Shown here in pieces: positions 54,827 to 64,000 of a stretch of 64,000 bases of DNA; position 1 is the first letter of the stretch, and each line of letters begins with the position of its first letter. The notes under the pieces are model-generated. The model had not been told where the DNA came from. It saw only the letters and a list, made by a program, of their open reading frames with translations, and ran no database searches. A program made the position numbers and the translations under genes. Source of the DNA: Bradyrhizobium oligotrophicum S58 (GTDB lineage Bacteria; Pseudomonadota; Alphaproteobacteria; Rhizobiales; Xanthobacteraceae); assembly GCF_000344805.1 (NCBI RefSeq), contig NC_020453.1, positions 4,125,001 to 4,189,000 of the forward strand. The letters run 5' to 3'.

Positions 54827-55522
54827 ATTGGAACTCTTGGAGGCGACGGACGCGGTTAGCCGCGAGCGCGTGGCGCGCTGTCGGATGACGCGACGGTCCA
54901 CCTGATTCGGGGGTGAGGGGAAGGCCTAAACGCAGCTGGTCGCGCCGTACCAACCCTGGTGCCGGCGGGGCGATCGGTCGAGCGGGGGTCTGGCCCCGCA
55001 TCGGCGCGGATCGTCCGCTGGTCATGGTTGGCAACTCAGTCTGGCGCATCAAGCGTCGGCCCGTCTGGAATAAGTGGGCGGCAGCGGGTGCCGCCTTTGT
55101 CTCTTGCCGAAGGCCAGATTGCGCCGAAACGCTTGCCCTGGGATTAAATACCCACCCCGTCAGGAGTGTGGTATCAGGCTACGCCGTGTCTGGCCTGGTG
55201 CCCGGGCGGTCTTAGCGAGGAGGTGCCCAAGAACGGACGCCACTCGGCTCGTGACCGGCTCTCCGTTGCGGCCGCGCGGGATCGCGCAGGCTTGGTGGAG
55301 CGTCGGAAAGGCGCTGGAATCTCCGTAAAGATCGAGGAACCCGATCACGAAGCTTCCGGCGTTTCACCGGGAGGTTGAACGCGACACAACCGGCAGTAAG
55401 GAATAGCCTTCAGCACTTCGTACATACGAGGAATGGTCAGGCCGCGCAAGCGAAGCGTCGCGGAACCGCAACAATCGGTGGCCTTTAACGAAAATGACAA
55501 AATTAGGCGGTTAACCCTAGGA
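54827..55522. other. Divergent leader region of rne and the amidase gene
   Basis: 696 bases without a supported gene. Downstream parts serve rne (minus) and the amidase (plus). The AT-rich stretches near 55140-55155 and 55480-55520 are promoter candidates. No known structured RNA was recognised. A frame from 55433 joins the amidase but is judged non-coding up to 55523. Confidence 0.45.
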
Positions 55523-56938
55523 ATGGTTGGGTTAAGACGGTCCCGCGGAGGCACGGAATTGGCAGCTGGCCGGGCAAATTACCTTTCTTACCTTTCTGCG
55601 CTGGGATGCGTGGCGCTGTGCGTCACGCAAATGTTATGCGCGCCCGTGCACGCCCAGAACGGTCCGATCGGCCAGGTGCCGCCTGCGGTCGTCGGCCCGG
55701 GTTTTCCGATTGCCTCCGATGCACGGCTCGCCGGTGATTCTCGCCAGACCCGTTTCGTGCTCGATCTCGACAAGACGGTGCCGTTTCGGGCGTTCCTGCT
55801 CAGCGAACCGTACCGCGTCGTCGTCGATCTGCCCCAGGTCAGCTTCCATCTGCCGACGGGGGCCGGAACCAGCGGCCGCGGATTGGTCAAGGCGTTTCGC
55901 TACGGGCTGGTGATGCCGGGTGGCTCCCGCATCGTGTTCGATCTCACCGGTCCGGCCCGAATCGCCAATTCCACCGTCCTCGATGCCGCCAATGGCCAGC
56001 CGCCGCGGCTGGTGCTGGAACTCGAGGAGATCGACGAGGCGACCTTCGCCCGCTCGGTGGGGATCGACAACCGTGCCCCCTCCAGGTCGGCCGATTCGAC
56101 CGGGCAGGTCGCCGGTCCGGGAGGTGTTGCGCCCCCGGCCGTCAGGCCGCCGCCGACCACGGTCGCCATCGCCGCGCCCCCGTCCGGCGGGCCGCCGGAC
56201 ACTCGCCCTGTGATCGTGATCGACCCCGGCCACGGCGGCGTCGACTATGGCACCCAGGGCGGCGAGGTACCGGAGAAGAACCTCGTGCTCGCCTTCGGCC
56301 AGGCGCTGCGGGATCGGCTGGAACGGTCGGGGAAATTCCGTGTGGTCATGACCCGCGATGACGACACCTTCATCCCGCTCGGCGACCGCGTGCGCATCGC
56401 GCAGAAGCAGTCGGCGGCGCTGTTCGTGTCGATCCATGCCGATGCGCTGCCGCGGGGCGAGGGCGACGCCCAGGGTGCCACCATCTATACACTGGCGGAC
56501 AAGGCGTCCGACGTCGAAGCGGAGCGGCTGGCGGAGGCGGAAAACCGCGCCGACCAGATCGGCGGCGTCAATCTGACCGAAGAGCCGGCTGACGTCGCTG
56601 ATATCCTGTTCGACCTGGCCAGGCGGGAAACGCGCACATTTTCCAACAGGTTTGCGCGTCTGCTGATGAACGACATGAAGAGCGCGGTGCATATGCACAA
56701 GCGGCCGTTGAAATCGGCCGGATTCCGTGTGCTCAAGGCTCCGGACGTGCCATCGGTGCTGGTCGAGCTCGGCTATGTCTCGAACAAGGGCGACATGGGG
56801 AACCTGGTCTCCGACTCCTGGCGGTCGCGCACGGCGGACGCGATGGCGCGGGCGATCGACGCCTTTCTGGCCAAGCGGGTCGCCAATGCCGGCGGCGAGC
56901 GGCCGGAGAAGCCCGCGCCGGCACGGGCAAAGCCCTAG
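55523..56938 (+). CDS. N-acetylmuramoyl-L-alanine amidase (AmiC-like), 471 aa
   Basis: Periplasmic cell-wall hydrolase that separates daughter cells. An N-terminal signal region (SALGCVALCVTQMLCAPVHA) precedes an AMIN domain (about residues 75-185: TRFVLDLDKTVPFRAFLL and SRIVFDLTGPARI), a Pro-rich linker, and an Amidase_3 domain (about 230-465). The latter has zinc ligands in VIDPGHGGVDYGTQGG, then SIHADALP, and VLVELGYVSNKGD holding the catalytic Glu. The start is uncertain between ATG 55523 and ATG 55433; the first is chosen since the 90 bases between are AT-rich and unlike coding sequence. In this clade it lies between rne and PBP1A. Confidence 0.9.
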   Translation: MVGLRRSRGGTELAAGRANYLSYLSALGCVALCVTQMLCAPVHAQNGPIGQVPPAVVGPGFPIASDARLAGDSRQTRFVLDLDKTVPFRAFLLSEPYRVVVDLPQVSFHLPTGAGTSGRGLVKAFRYGLVMPGGSRIVFDLTGPARIANSTVLDAANGQPPRLVLELEEIDEATFARSVGIDNRAPSRSADSTGQVAGPGGVAPPAVRPPPTTVAIAAPPSGGPPDTRPVIVIDPGHGGVDYGTQGGEVPEKNLVLAFGQALRDRLERSGKFRVVMTRDDDTFIPLGDRVRIAQKQSAALFVSIHADALPRGEGDAQGATIYTLADKASDVEAERLAEAENRADQIGGVNLTEEPADVADILFDLARRETRTFSNRFARLLMNDMKSAVHMHKRPLKSAGFRVLKAPDVPSVLVELGYVSNKGDMGNLVSDSWRSRTADAMARAIDAFLAKRVANAGGERPEKPAPARAKP

Positions 56939-57137
56939 TTTGGCCACAGCAACATCCGTATAAACGTGCTGCGAGGCACCAGGAATCAGTGAGGATTCCA
57001 TCTCGGCAGACTTGTGATAGGCTTGACCGCTGATAGGCTCGACCATGCGGTTCTCTGGCATGGGTCACGCGGCATTGCAGCCGACCGCGTGATTTTGACG
57101 GCAGCGTCTTCGAGGCGCGCCGCGTCCGGGCCGAGAG

Positions 57138-59675
57138 ATGAACAAGAGTTGGAACGGATATTCGCCGATGCGCTTTATGGTGCGGTTTTTGGGCTTCCTG
57201 TTCGCGGCCGGTACCGTTGTGTTCCTCGTGGGTGTGGCCGCCGCGGCTGGCCTGATCTGGCATTTCTCCAAGGACCTGCCCGACTATTCCCAGCTGCAGG
57301 ACTACGAGCCGCCGGTCATGACGCGCGTTCACGCCGTCGACGGTTCCCTGGTCGGTGAATATGCCCGGGAACGCCGGCTGTACCTGCCGATCCAGGCGGT
57401 TCCGAAGCTCGTGATCAATGCGTTCCTCGCCGCTGAGGACAAGAATTTCTACGAGCATGGCGGCATCGATTTCACCGGCATGGCCCGTGCCGCCGTGGTC
57501 TACGCCCAGAACTTCGGCTCGAACCGGCGTCCGCAGGGCGCCTCGACCATCACGCAGCAGGTCGCCAAGAACTTCCTGCTGACCAACGAGGTGTCGTTCG
57601 CCCGCAAGATCAAGGAAGCATTGCTAGCGATGCGCATCGAGCGCACCTATTCGAAGGACAAGATTCTCGAGCTGTATCTGAACGAGATCTATCTCGGATC
57701 CGGCGCCTACGGCATCGCCGCGGCCTCGCTGGTCTATTTCGACAAGTCGGTCAACGAGCTCACCGTGGCGGAGGCGTCCTATCTGGCGGCGCTGCCGAAG
57801 ATGCCGGGCAGCCTGCATCCGATCCGCAACCGCGATCGCGCCATCGAGCGCCGCAACTACGTGGTCGATCGCCTGCTGGAGAACGGCTGGATCAAACAGG
57901 CCGATGCCGACAAGGCGCGCAAGGACCCGCTGACGATCGCGAGCCGCAACACCGGGGCTCACATCTTCGCGGGTGAATATTTCGCCGAGGAAGTGCGTCG
58001 CGACATCTTCGAGCGCTATGGCGAGAAGAAGCTCTACGAGGGCGGGCTGTCGGTGCGCACGACGCTCGACCCGAAGGTCCAGGTCATGGCGCGCAAGGCC
58101 ATGGTCGCCGGGCTCGTGCGCTACGACCAGGAGCAGGGCTATCGCGGCGCTGTCTCCAAGCTCGACACGTCCGGAGACTGGGGCGTCAAGCTCGCCGACA
58201 TCAAGTCGCTCTCCGACATCTCGCCGTGGCGGATGGCCGTGGTGCTCGAGACCAGCGACCAATCCGCCCGCATCGGCTTCCAGCCGCCGCGCGAGCTCGG
58301 CGGCGCCGTCAGCAAGGAGCGTCAGACCGGCCTGATCACGCTCGACGGCGTGAAATGGGCCCGCGCCGCGACCGGAAATGGCCGCGGCAAGGTGCCGACG
58401 TCGGTCGCCCAGGTGCTGCAGCCCGGCGACGTGATCTATGCCGATCCGCTGTTCAAGGAAGGCAATCCTGTCGAAGGCCAGTATCGGCTCGAGCAGCTGC
58501 CCGAAGTGTCCGGCGCGATGGTCGCGATGGATCCGAACACCGGGCGCGTGCTCGCGATGGTCGGCGGCTTCTCGTTCGACCAGAGCCAGTTCAACCGTGC
58601 CACGCAGGCCTACCGGCAGCCTGGATCGTCGTTCAAGCCGATCGTGTATTCGTCGGCGCTCGACAACGGCTATACGCCGTCGACTCAGGTCGTCGACGCG
58701 CCGATCGAGATCGACCAGGGGCAGGGCGGTCAGGTGTGGCGTCCGGAGAACTTCTCGAACGGCAAGTATCTCGGCCCGACGACGCTTCGCAACGCGCTGC
58801 GGCTGTCGTTGAACACCGTGACCGTGCGGCTGGCGCAGGACGTCGGCATGCCGCTGATCTCGGAATACGCCAAGCGGTTCGGCGTTTATGACGAGCTGCC
58901 GAATTACCTCTCTTACGCGCTCGGCGCGGGCGAGACCACGGCGATGCGCATGGTCACGGCCTATTCGATGATCGCCAATGGCGGCCGCCGGGTGAAGCCG
59001 ACGCTGATAGATCGTATCCAGGACCGCTACGGTCACACCATCTTCAAGCATGATGCCCGCGAATGCCGCGGCTGCGAGGCACCGGACGGCTGGAAGAACC
59101 AGACCGAGCCGCAGCTCGTCGACCGCCGCGAGCAGGTGCTGGACACGATGACGGCCTACCAGATCACCTCGATGCTCGAGGGCGTGGTGCAGGCGGGTAC
59201 GGCGACCGTGCTCAAGGAGGTCGGCAAGCCGATCGCCGGCAAGACCGGCACCACCAACGAGGCCAAGGATGCGTGGTTCGTCGGCTTCTCGCCGGACCTC
59301 GCGGTCGCGATCTACATGGGCTACGACAAGCCGCGGCCGCTCGGCAAAGGCAATGCTGCGACCGGCGGCCATCTGGCCGCGCCGATCGCGAAGGACTTCA
59401 TGAAGCTGGCGCTGGCCGACAAGCCGGCCACGCCCTTCAAGATCCCGGCCGGCATCAAGCTGGTGCGCGTCGATTCCAAGACCGGCATGCGCGCGAGCCC
59501 AGGCGACGGCGGCCGCACGATCATGGAAGCGTTCAAGCCCGGCACGGCGCCCCCCGACAACTACTCGGTCATTGGCGTCGCCGATGCCGATGGGCGCATA
59601 TCGCCATCCCAGAGCGGCGGCCAGCCTGACGCCGGCAGCTTCATCATCCGTCCCGGCACGGGAAGCCTCTATTAG
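57138..59675 (+). CDS. Penicillin-binding protein 1A, bifunctional, 845 aa
   Basis: Inner-membrane peptidoglycan synthase (ponA/mrcA type). A membrane anchor (residues 14-40) precedes the GT51 glycosyltransferase, with catalytic E100 in AEDKNFYEHGG, the GASTITQQVAKNF motif and RKIKEALLAMRIE. Then come an OB-like linker and a transpeptidase with the SxxK motif S497-SF-K500, an SLN-type motif (LRLSLNTVTV) and K702-TGTTN. It has the typical length of alphaproteobacterial PBP1A. ATG 57138 or ATG 57168. It follows the amidase, as in other alphaproteobacteria. Confidence 0.95.
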   Translation: MNKSWNGYSPMRFMVRFLGFLFAAGTVVFLVGVAAAAGLIWHFSKDLPDYSQLQDYEPPVMTRVHAVDGSLVGEYARERRLYLPIQAVPKLVINAFLAAEDKNFYEHGGIDFTGMARAAVVYAQNFGSNRRPQGASTITQQVAKNFLLTNEVSFARKIKEALLAMRIERTYSKDKILELYLNEIYLGSGAYGIAAASLVYFDKSVNELTVAEASYLAALPKMPGSLHPIRNRDRAIERRNYVVDRLLENGWIKQADADKARKDPLTIASRNTGAHIFAGEYFAEEVRRDIFERYGEKKLYEGGLSVRTTLDPKVQVMARKAMVAGLVRYDQEQGYRGAVSKLDTSGDWGVKLADIKSLSDISPWRMAVVLETSDQSARIGFQPPRELGGAVSKERQTGLITLDGVKWARAATGNGRGKVPTSVAQVLQPGDVIYADPLFKEGNPVEGQYRLEQLPEVSGAMVAMDPNTGRVLAMVGGFSFDQSQFNRATQAYRQPGSSFKPIVYSSALDNGYTPSTQVVDAPIEIDQGQGGQVWRPENFSNGKYLGPTTLRNALRLSLNTVTVRLAQDVGMPLISEYAKRFGVYDELPNYLSYALGAGETTAMRMVTAYSMIANGGRRVKPTLIDRIQDRYGHTIFKHDARECRGCEAPDGWKNQTEPQLVDRREQVLDTMTAYQITSMLEGVVQAGTATVLKEVGKPIAGKTGTTNEAKDAWFVGFSPDLAVAIYMGYDKPRPLGKGNAATGGHLAAPIAKDFMKLALADKPATPFKIPAGIKLVRVDSKTGMRASPGDGGRTIMEAFKPGTAPPDNYSVIGVADADGRISPSQSGGQPDAGSFIIRPGTGSLY

Positions 59676-59760
59676 GCTCAGGCCGGCGAAACTGGTGACG
59701 GCGCGGCGCGGGGTGATTGCGCTTTGCGCCGTGCGCCGCTACATCCCTGCCAGACCTGAC

Positions 59761-59783
59761 GCTGCGGCGTTTTCAGCCGCAGC
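59761..59783 (+). other. Stem-loop just before prfB
   Basis: GCTGCGGC-GTTTTCA-GCCGCAGC, an 8-bp perfect stem ending 14 bases upstream of the prfB ATG, next to its ribosome site GAAGAGAG. No T run follows, so it is not an ordinary terminator. It could be a 5' UTR structure. Confidence 0.5.
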
Positions 59784-59797
59784 CTGAAGAGAGCGAC

Positions 59798-60932
59798 ATG
59801 CGCGCCGAAATCGAGAAAATCGTAGAAGAGATCAAGCAGTCGGTCGGGCTGCTGAGGAGGCATCTTTGACGTCGAGACATCGACGGCAAGGCTGGCGGAG
59901 CTGAACAAGCTCGCCGAAGATCCCAACCTCTGGAACGATCCCCAAAAAGCTCAGCGGCTGATGCAGGAGCGGACCTCGCTGGAGGATTCGCTGACCGGCA
60001 TCGGCAAGGTCGAACGTGAGCTCAGCGACAATATCGAGATGATCGAGCTCGGCGAGGCCGAGAACGATTCCGGTGTGGTCACCGAGGCCGAGCATGCACT
60101 CAAGGAGCTGAAGAAGGAGGTCGCGCGGCGCGAGCTCGAGGCGCTGCTGTCGGGCGAGGCCGACAAGTTCGACACCTATCTCGAGGTTCACGCTGGTGCT
60201 GGCGGCACCGAGAGCCAGGACTGGGCGCAGATGCTGCTGCGCATGTACGCCCGCTGGGCCGAGAAGCACGGTTTCAAGATCGAGTATCTCGAAGAATCAC
60301 TCGGCGAAGAGGCGGGCATCAAGTCGGCGACCATCCAGATCTCCGGGCATAACGCCTATGGCTGGCTGAAGACGGAAGCCGGCGTGCATCGCCTGGTCCG
60401 CATCTCGCCGTTCGATTCGAATGCCAGGCGCCACACCTCGTTCTCTTCGGTGCAGATCTTCCCGGTCATCGACGACAGCATCAAGATCGACATCAAGGAG
60501 TCCGACGTCCGCGTTGACACCATGCGCTCCGGTGGCGCCGGCGGCCAGCACGTCAACAAGACCGAATCGGCGGTGCGGCTGACGCACATCCCAACGGGCG
60601 TTGCCGTGGTCTGTCAGGCCGGCCGGTCGCAGCACAAGAACCGCGCCCAGGCCTGGGACATGCTGCGCGCACGTCTCTATGAGATCGAGCTGAAGAAGCG
60701 CGAGGAGAAGGCGGCGGCCGATCAGGCGGCCAAGACCGAGATCGGTTGGGGCCACCAGATCCGCTCCTACGTGCTGCAGCCGTATCAGATGGTGAAGGAT
60801 CTGCGCACCGGCGTGCAGACGTCCGACACTTCGGGCGTACTCGACGGCGATCTCGACGAGTTCATGGCGGCGACCTTGGCGCAGCGCGCGTTCGGCACGA
60901 CACCGGGTGCTGCGATCGAGGACGTGGATTGA
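59798..60932 (+). CDS. prfB: Peptide chain release factor 2, with programmed +1 frameshift, 377 aa
   Basis: Decodes UGA and UAA stops and triggers peptide release. Translation begins at ATG 59798 ([20 protein letters not shown]...), reaches an in-frame TGA at 59867-59869 and must shift +1 at CTT-T to read [20 protein letters not shown] onward to the stop at 60930-60932. Downstream signatures are the tripeptide anticodon SPF ([14 protein letters not shown]) and GGQ ([14 protein letters not shown]). The conserved layout shows it is RF2. It lies 122 bases after PBP1A. Confidence 0.96.
59855..59870 (+). promoter_or_regulatory. prfB autoregulatory frameshift site
   Basis: AGGAGG-CAT-CTT-TGA-C. 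The internal Shine-Dalgarno AGGAGG lies 3 bases before CTT and the in-frame TGA-C stop follows at once. This is the classic RF2 signal: when RF2 is scarce the ribosome slips +1 instead of ending at TGA. Confidence 0.95.
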
Positions 60933-60934
60933 GC

Positions 60935-61816
60935 GTGGCGCGCGTCGCCTTCATCGGGCTCGGGCGGATGGGCCACGGCATGGCCGGTCGTTACCTCGAT
61001 GCTGGTTATTCCGTAGCAGTCTGGAATCGCAGCCGGGCCAAGGCCGATGATCTGATCGCGCGTGGGGCGCGCTGGTCGACCTCGCCGGCCGATGCGGCCA
61101 TCGATGCCGACGCCGTCGTCACGATGGTGGCTGATGACGACGCCTCGCGCGCGGTTTGGCTCGGGCCGGATGGTGCCGCGGCCACCATGCGCGTCGGTAC
61201 GATCGCGATCGAATGCTCGACCGTGTCGCGCGACCATGCGCTGCGGCTGTCGCGCGAGCTGAATGCGCGCGGTGTGATCTACCTCGACTGCCCGGTGACC
61301 GGGCTGCCCGACGCGGCCGCGAGCGGCAAGCTGACCTTGCTGGTCGGGGCCGACGCTGCCGATCTCGAACGGGCGCGGCCGTATCTCACGCCGATCGGTT
61401 CGACGATTCGCCATTTCGGGCCGGTGGGCGCGGGCACCGTCTACAAGCTGATCAACAACCTGCTTGGCGCGATGCAGATCGCGGGACTCGCGGAAGGGCT
61501 CGCGATCGCCGAGCAGGCCGGGCTCGACATGAACCTCGTGCTGGAGGCGATCCAGGGCGGCGTCGTAGCGAGCCCGCAGGTTCTGCGCCACGCACCGCGC
61601 ATGATTGCGCGCAATTTCGCCGATGCAAGCTTCACCGCGGCGCTCCGTCACAAGGACGCAGCGTATACGCTGCAGCTCGCCGAGCAACTGCTTGGTGAGC
61701 GTCCTGTCATGGCCCAGGCGGCCGTCGATGCCTATGCGCGTGCGAAGGCCGCGATGCCGGACGAGGACGAAGGCCGCATGATCGAGCTGGTCTCGCGGCC
61801 GAAAGCCACGTCGTAG
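60935..61816 (+). CDS. NAD(P)-dependent beta-hydroxyacid dehydrogenase, 293 aa
   Basis: 3-hydroxyisobutyrate dehydrogenase-like enzyme. The nucleotide motif FIGLGRMGHGMAGRY is near the start. ECSTVSRDHALRL, DCPVTGLPDAAASGKLTLLV with its conserved Gly-rich loop, and the catalytic Lys in VYKLINNLLGAMQIA follow. GTG 60935 is placed 2 bases after the prfB stop; TTG 60929 overlapping the stop is an alternative. Its tight link to prfB suggests joint transcription; a functional link is not implied. The substrate is unknown. Confidence 0.88.
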   Translation: MARVAFIGLGRMGHGMAGRYLDAGYSVAVWNRSRAKADDLIARGARWSTSPADAAIDADAVVTMVADDDASRAVWLGPDGAAATMRVGTIAIECSTVSRDHALRLSRELNARGVIYLDCPVTGLPDAAASGKLTLLVGADAADLERARPYLTPIGSTIRHFGPVGAGTVYKLINNLLGAMQIAGLAEGLAIAEQAGLDMNLVLEAIQGGVVASPQVLRHAPRMIARNFADASFTAALRHKDAAYTLQLAEQLLGERPVMAQAAVDAYARAKAAMPDEDEGRMIELVSRPKATS

Positions 61817-61907
61817 AGCTCCACATCTGCGCCGACGGAAAACGGGTGGACGGTGTCACGCTCCGTCTGCAACGTCCGTGCGGAAATCCAACGGCGGTTT
61901 GCGGCAA

Positions 61908-62816
61908 ATGACATCCCCGAACGACAGGATGGACGCGCGGGATTGGTCGCTGCTCGGGCTGCTGTCGCTGCTCTGGAGCGGCTCGTTCATCTTCAACGGC
62001 CTGGCCTTGAAGGAGCTGCCGCCATTGACGCTGGTGCTGCTGCGCATCGTGCTGGCGGCCGCGATCCTGCTGCCGGTGCTGCGCTTGCGCGGGCTCGGCT
62101 TTCCCAAGGGGATTGCCGGCTGGCGTCCGTTCTTTGCCGTCGCGCTGTTCAACAATGTCGTGCCGTTCTGTCTGATCGTGATCGGCCAGACATTCATCAC
62201 CTCCGGTCTCGCCTCCGTCCTCAACGCCACCACGCCGCTGTTCACGATTCTGGTGATGGCCTTGGCCGGGGAGGAAAGGCTGTCTGCACGGCGCACGGCC
62301 GGTCTGGTCGTGGGCCTCGTCGGCGTCGTGATCCTGCGAGGCGGCGCGTCGCTTGATGGCTACGGCGTTCTGTTCGGTCTTGGCGCATCGCTCAGCTATG
62401 GCGTCGCGGCGCTGCTGGTGCGCCGCCATCTTGCCCATTCCCCGCCGCTTGCGACCGCTACGTTCCAGCTCACGGCCTCGAGCGTGATGATGCTGGTCAT
62501 CTCAAGTGTGGTCGACCAGCCCTGGCGCCTGCAGATGCCAGGATTGCAGACCTGGCTCGCAGTCATAAGCCTTGCGGCGCTGTCGACGGCGTTCGCCTAC
62601 ATCGTGTTCTTCCAGGTCCTGCGCCGCTCCGGCGCGACCAATGTGACCTTGGTGACGTTGCTGATCCCGCTGACGACGATCTTCCTCGGGTCGCTCGTGC
62701 TCGGCGAAAGCATCTCGTTGCGGGAGATCTATGGGGCGCTGGTGATCGGAAGTGCGCTGCTGGTGATCGACGGGCGCATCTTCAACGTCATTCGCTTTTC
62801 ACCGCGACCGTCCTGA
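61908..62816 (+). CDS. EamA/DMT-family exporter, 302 aa
   Basis: Inner-membrane exporter with ten helices in two EamA repeats, the first around LLSLLWSGSFIFNGLALKEL, the second near residue 150 on (LFGLGASLSYGVAALLV, then LREIYGALVIGSALLVI). ATG 61908 is chosen over GTG 61878 because the extra residues are unlike the family. It is unlike the EamA protein at 14147 in sequence, so not a recent copy. The substrate is unknown. Confidence 0.88.
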   Translation: MTSPNDRMDARDWSLLGLLSLLWSGSFIFNGLALKELPPLTLVLLRIVLAAAILLPVLRLRGLGFPKGIAGWRPFFAVALFNNVVPFCLIVIGQTFITSGLASVLNATTPLFTILVMALAGEERLSARRTAGLVVGLVGVVILRGGASLDGYGVLFGLGASLSYGVAALLVRRHLAHSPPLATATFQLTASSVMMLVISSVVDQPWRLQMPGLQTWLAVISLAALSTAFAYIVFFQVLRRSGATNVTLVTLLIPLTTIFLGSLVLGESISLREIYGALVIGSALLVIDGRIFNVIRFSPRPS

Positions 62817-62836
62817 CCGTCCCGCGAAGGGCGCAG

Positions 62837-63472
62837 CTACTTCGTGCCGAACATGCGGTCGCCAGCGTCGCCGAGACCGGGCACGATGTAGGCGTGATCA
62901 TTGAGCCGCTCGTCGATCGCCGCGGTCCAGATCGGAATGTCCGGATGCTCCTTCTCGAACTGCGCGATTCCTTCCGGCGCGGCCAGCAGGCAGACGAAGC
63001 GGATGTCGCGCGCGCCGCGCGCCTTGAGCAGCTCGGCCGCGGCGCAGGCGGAGTTGCCGGTCGCCAGCATCGGATCCATCAGGATCACGGTGCGGTCGGT
63101 CAGGTCCTGCGGCGCCTTGAAATAATACTCGACCGCCTGCAGCGTTTTGGGATCGCGGTAGAGCCCGATATGGGCGATGCGCGCTGACGGCATCAGCGCC
63201 AGCATGCCGTCGAGGAAGCCGACGCCAGCGCGCAGGATCGGCGCCAGGGTCAGCTTTTTGCCGGCGATCTTCGGCGCCTTCATCGGCGCAATCGGCGTCT
63301 CGATGTCGACCAGCTCGAGCGGCAGGTCGCGCGTGACCTCATAGGCCAGCAGCATGCCGATCTCGTTCAGGAGCTCGCGGAAGCCCTTGGTCGAGCGGTC
63401 GCGCTCGCGCATCAGCGAGAGCTTGTGTTGCACCAGCGGGTGATCGACGACGTGAACTTGGCTGTTTGTCAT
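62837..63472 (-). CDS. upp: Uracil phosphoribosyltransferase, 211 aa
   Basis: Pyrimidine salvage: uracil plus PRPP gives UMP. Signatures are [20 protein letters not shown] at the N-terminus, [14 protein letters not shown] (PRPP region), and [20 protein letters not shown], the PRPP-binding loop, followed by [20 protein letters not shown] at the C-terminus. Full family length. It is convergent with the EamA gene, with 20 bases between the stops. Confidence 0.96.
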   Translation of the reverse strand: MTNSQVHVVDHPLVQHKLSLMRERDRSTKGFRELLNEIGMLLAYEVTRDLPLELVDIETPIAPMKAPKIAGKKLTLAPILRAGVGFLDGMLALMPSARIAHIGLYRDPKTLQAVEYYFKAPQDLTDRTVILMDPMLATGNSACAAAELLKARGARDIRFVCLLAAPEGIAQFEKEHPDIPIWTAAIDERLNDHAYIVPGLGDAGDRMFGTK

Positions 63473-63531
63473 GGCCCTGGCCTAACGGGATCTCGAGCTT
63501 CGTTTCATAGAGGTCGCAGGGCGAATGCGCA

Positions 63532-64000
63532 TCACGGCAGCACCTCGCGGCGATCGGCGAGCATCGCCTCGGCCTCGCTGCGGCGTGCCGTCAAGAGACC
63601 GGCGCTTGCGTCCTGGATCAGGTTGAGCAGCACCTGTGCATCGCTGAGCCGCGGCACCGTCACGTAGTCGGCGCCGGCGTCGTAGAGGTCGTTGACGTCG
63701 GCGAGCAGGTCGGCGGTGGCGACGATCTTGGCGGTTGCATTGATGCTGCGGACATGGCGCACCAGCTTCTCGTTGTTGGCGCCCTTGAGCAGCGAATCCG
63801 GGATGCTCAGGATGATCAGCTCGGCCTGGCCGACCCCGGCGTGGACCAGCGTATCGACGTTGCTGATGTCGCCATAGGTCACCTGGATGCCGCGATCGGA
63901 CAGGGTGCGGAATACGACGGGATTGAAATCGACCACGCCGATCTGCTCCAGCAGCGCCGGCTGGTTGCGCTCGATTTCGCTGAGCAGCGCACTGGCGGTG
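63532..64000 (-). CDS. Cation:proton antiporter, RCK/TrkA-N C-terminal part (5' end outside window)
   Basis: The last 155 residues of a CPA2-type K+/H+ antiporter (KefB/YbaL-like). They are the cytoplasmic TrkA-N/RCK NAD-binding domain, with VVDFNPVVFRTLSDRGIQVT, YGDISN, and AQVLLNLIQ with an acidic C-terminal helix. The frame is open to the window edge, so the membrane part lies further on. The domain regulates transport by ligand binding. Confidence 0.85.
   Translation of the reverse strand, partial: TASALLSEIERNQPALLEQIGVVDFNPVVFRTLSDRGIQVTYGDISNVDTLVHAGVGQAELIILSIPDSLLKGANNEKLVRHVRSINATAKIVATADLLADVNDLYDAGADYVTVPRLSDAQVLLNLIQDASAGLLTARRSEAEAMLADRREVLP

Overview
The window is a 64 kb, GC-rich stretch of an alphaproteobacterial chromosome, most likely Bradyrhizobium or a close relative in the Nitrobacteraceae. 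The assignment rests on the cobalamin-dependent ribonucleotide reductase, an NDUFA12-type complex I subunit, proteins carrying the DUF2155, DUF1236, BA14K and DUF2171 domains, the gene order rne / amidase / penicillin-binding protein 1A / prfB, and dispersed palindromic repeats of the kind found in Bradyrhizobium intergenic regions. No rRNA, tRNA, CRISPR array, prophage or insertion-sequence transposase was seen.

Layout. 1-9.5 kb is accessory: the end of an acyl-CoA synthetase with a PPC/DUF296-like partner, an orphan ABC-type ATPase, a DUF2171 protein, a divergent ArsR regulator/SDR pair sharing a 33-bp palindromic operator, a large secreted protein with a possible zinc-hydrolase fold, two small proteins, a metallophosphoesterase broken by one in-frame TGA, and a lower-GC membrane protein. 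At 9.6-13.3 kb lies nrdJ with a long leader. At 14.1-21.5 kb come a DMT exporter, two tandem paralogous CHASE3 hybrid histidine kinases, a BA14K protein and the NDUFA12-like gene. 21.6-34.2 kb is again accessory metabolism: a divergent DJ-1/PfpI and GlxA-type pair, an operon of SDR, DadA-like oxidase and amino-acid ABC permease, a solute-binding protein, a BASS transporter, a ketopantoate-reductase-like protein, a YitT protein with an aromatic/aspartate aminotransferase, and an esterase/SDR pair.

From 34.4 kb the window follows a backbone typical of alphaproteobacteria: DUF2155 protein, aat, accC, accB, aroQ, a DsbA-type thioredoxin, an M48 protease, an aminotransferase, rne, an AmiC-type amidase, PBP1A and prfB. 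Three accessory blocks interrupt it. They are a translationally coupled signalling operon (CHASE3 kinase, single-domain receiver, receiver-HWE kinase) between aat and accC, a DUF1236 protein plus tcuAB with a GntR regulator between aroQ and dsbA, and dctA before rne. The backbone genes serve fatty-acid initiation (accBC), aromatic synthesis (aroQ), RNA turnover (rne), wall synthesis and division (amidase, PBP1A), envelope proteostasis (DsbA, M48) and termination (prfB with its autoregulatory frameshift). The window ends with a dehydrogenase, a second DMT exporter, upp and the partial RCK end of a cation:proton antiporter.

Three families of palindromic repeats sit at gene ends. Families A and B occur as an A-B tandem on both sides of the arsR-SDR pair. 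Start sites were chosen by ribosome-binding site, family alignment and neighbour overlap. Antisense open frames, common in this GC-rich DNA, were left out.
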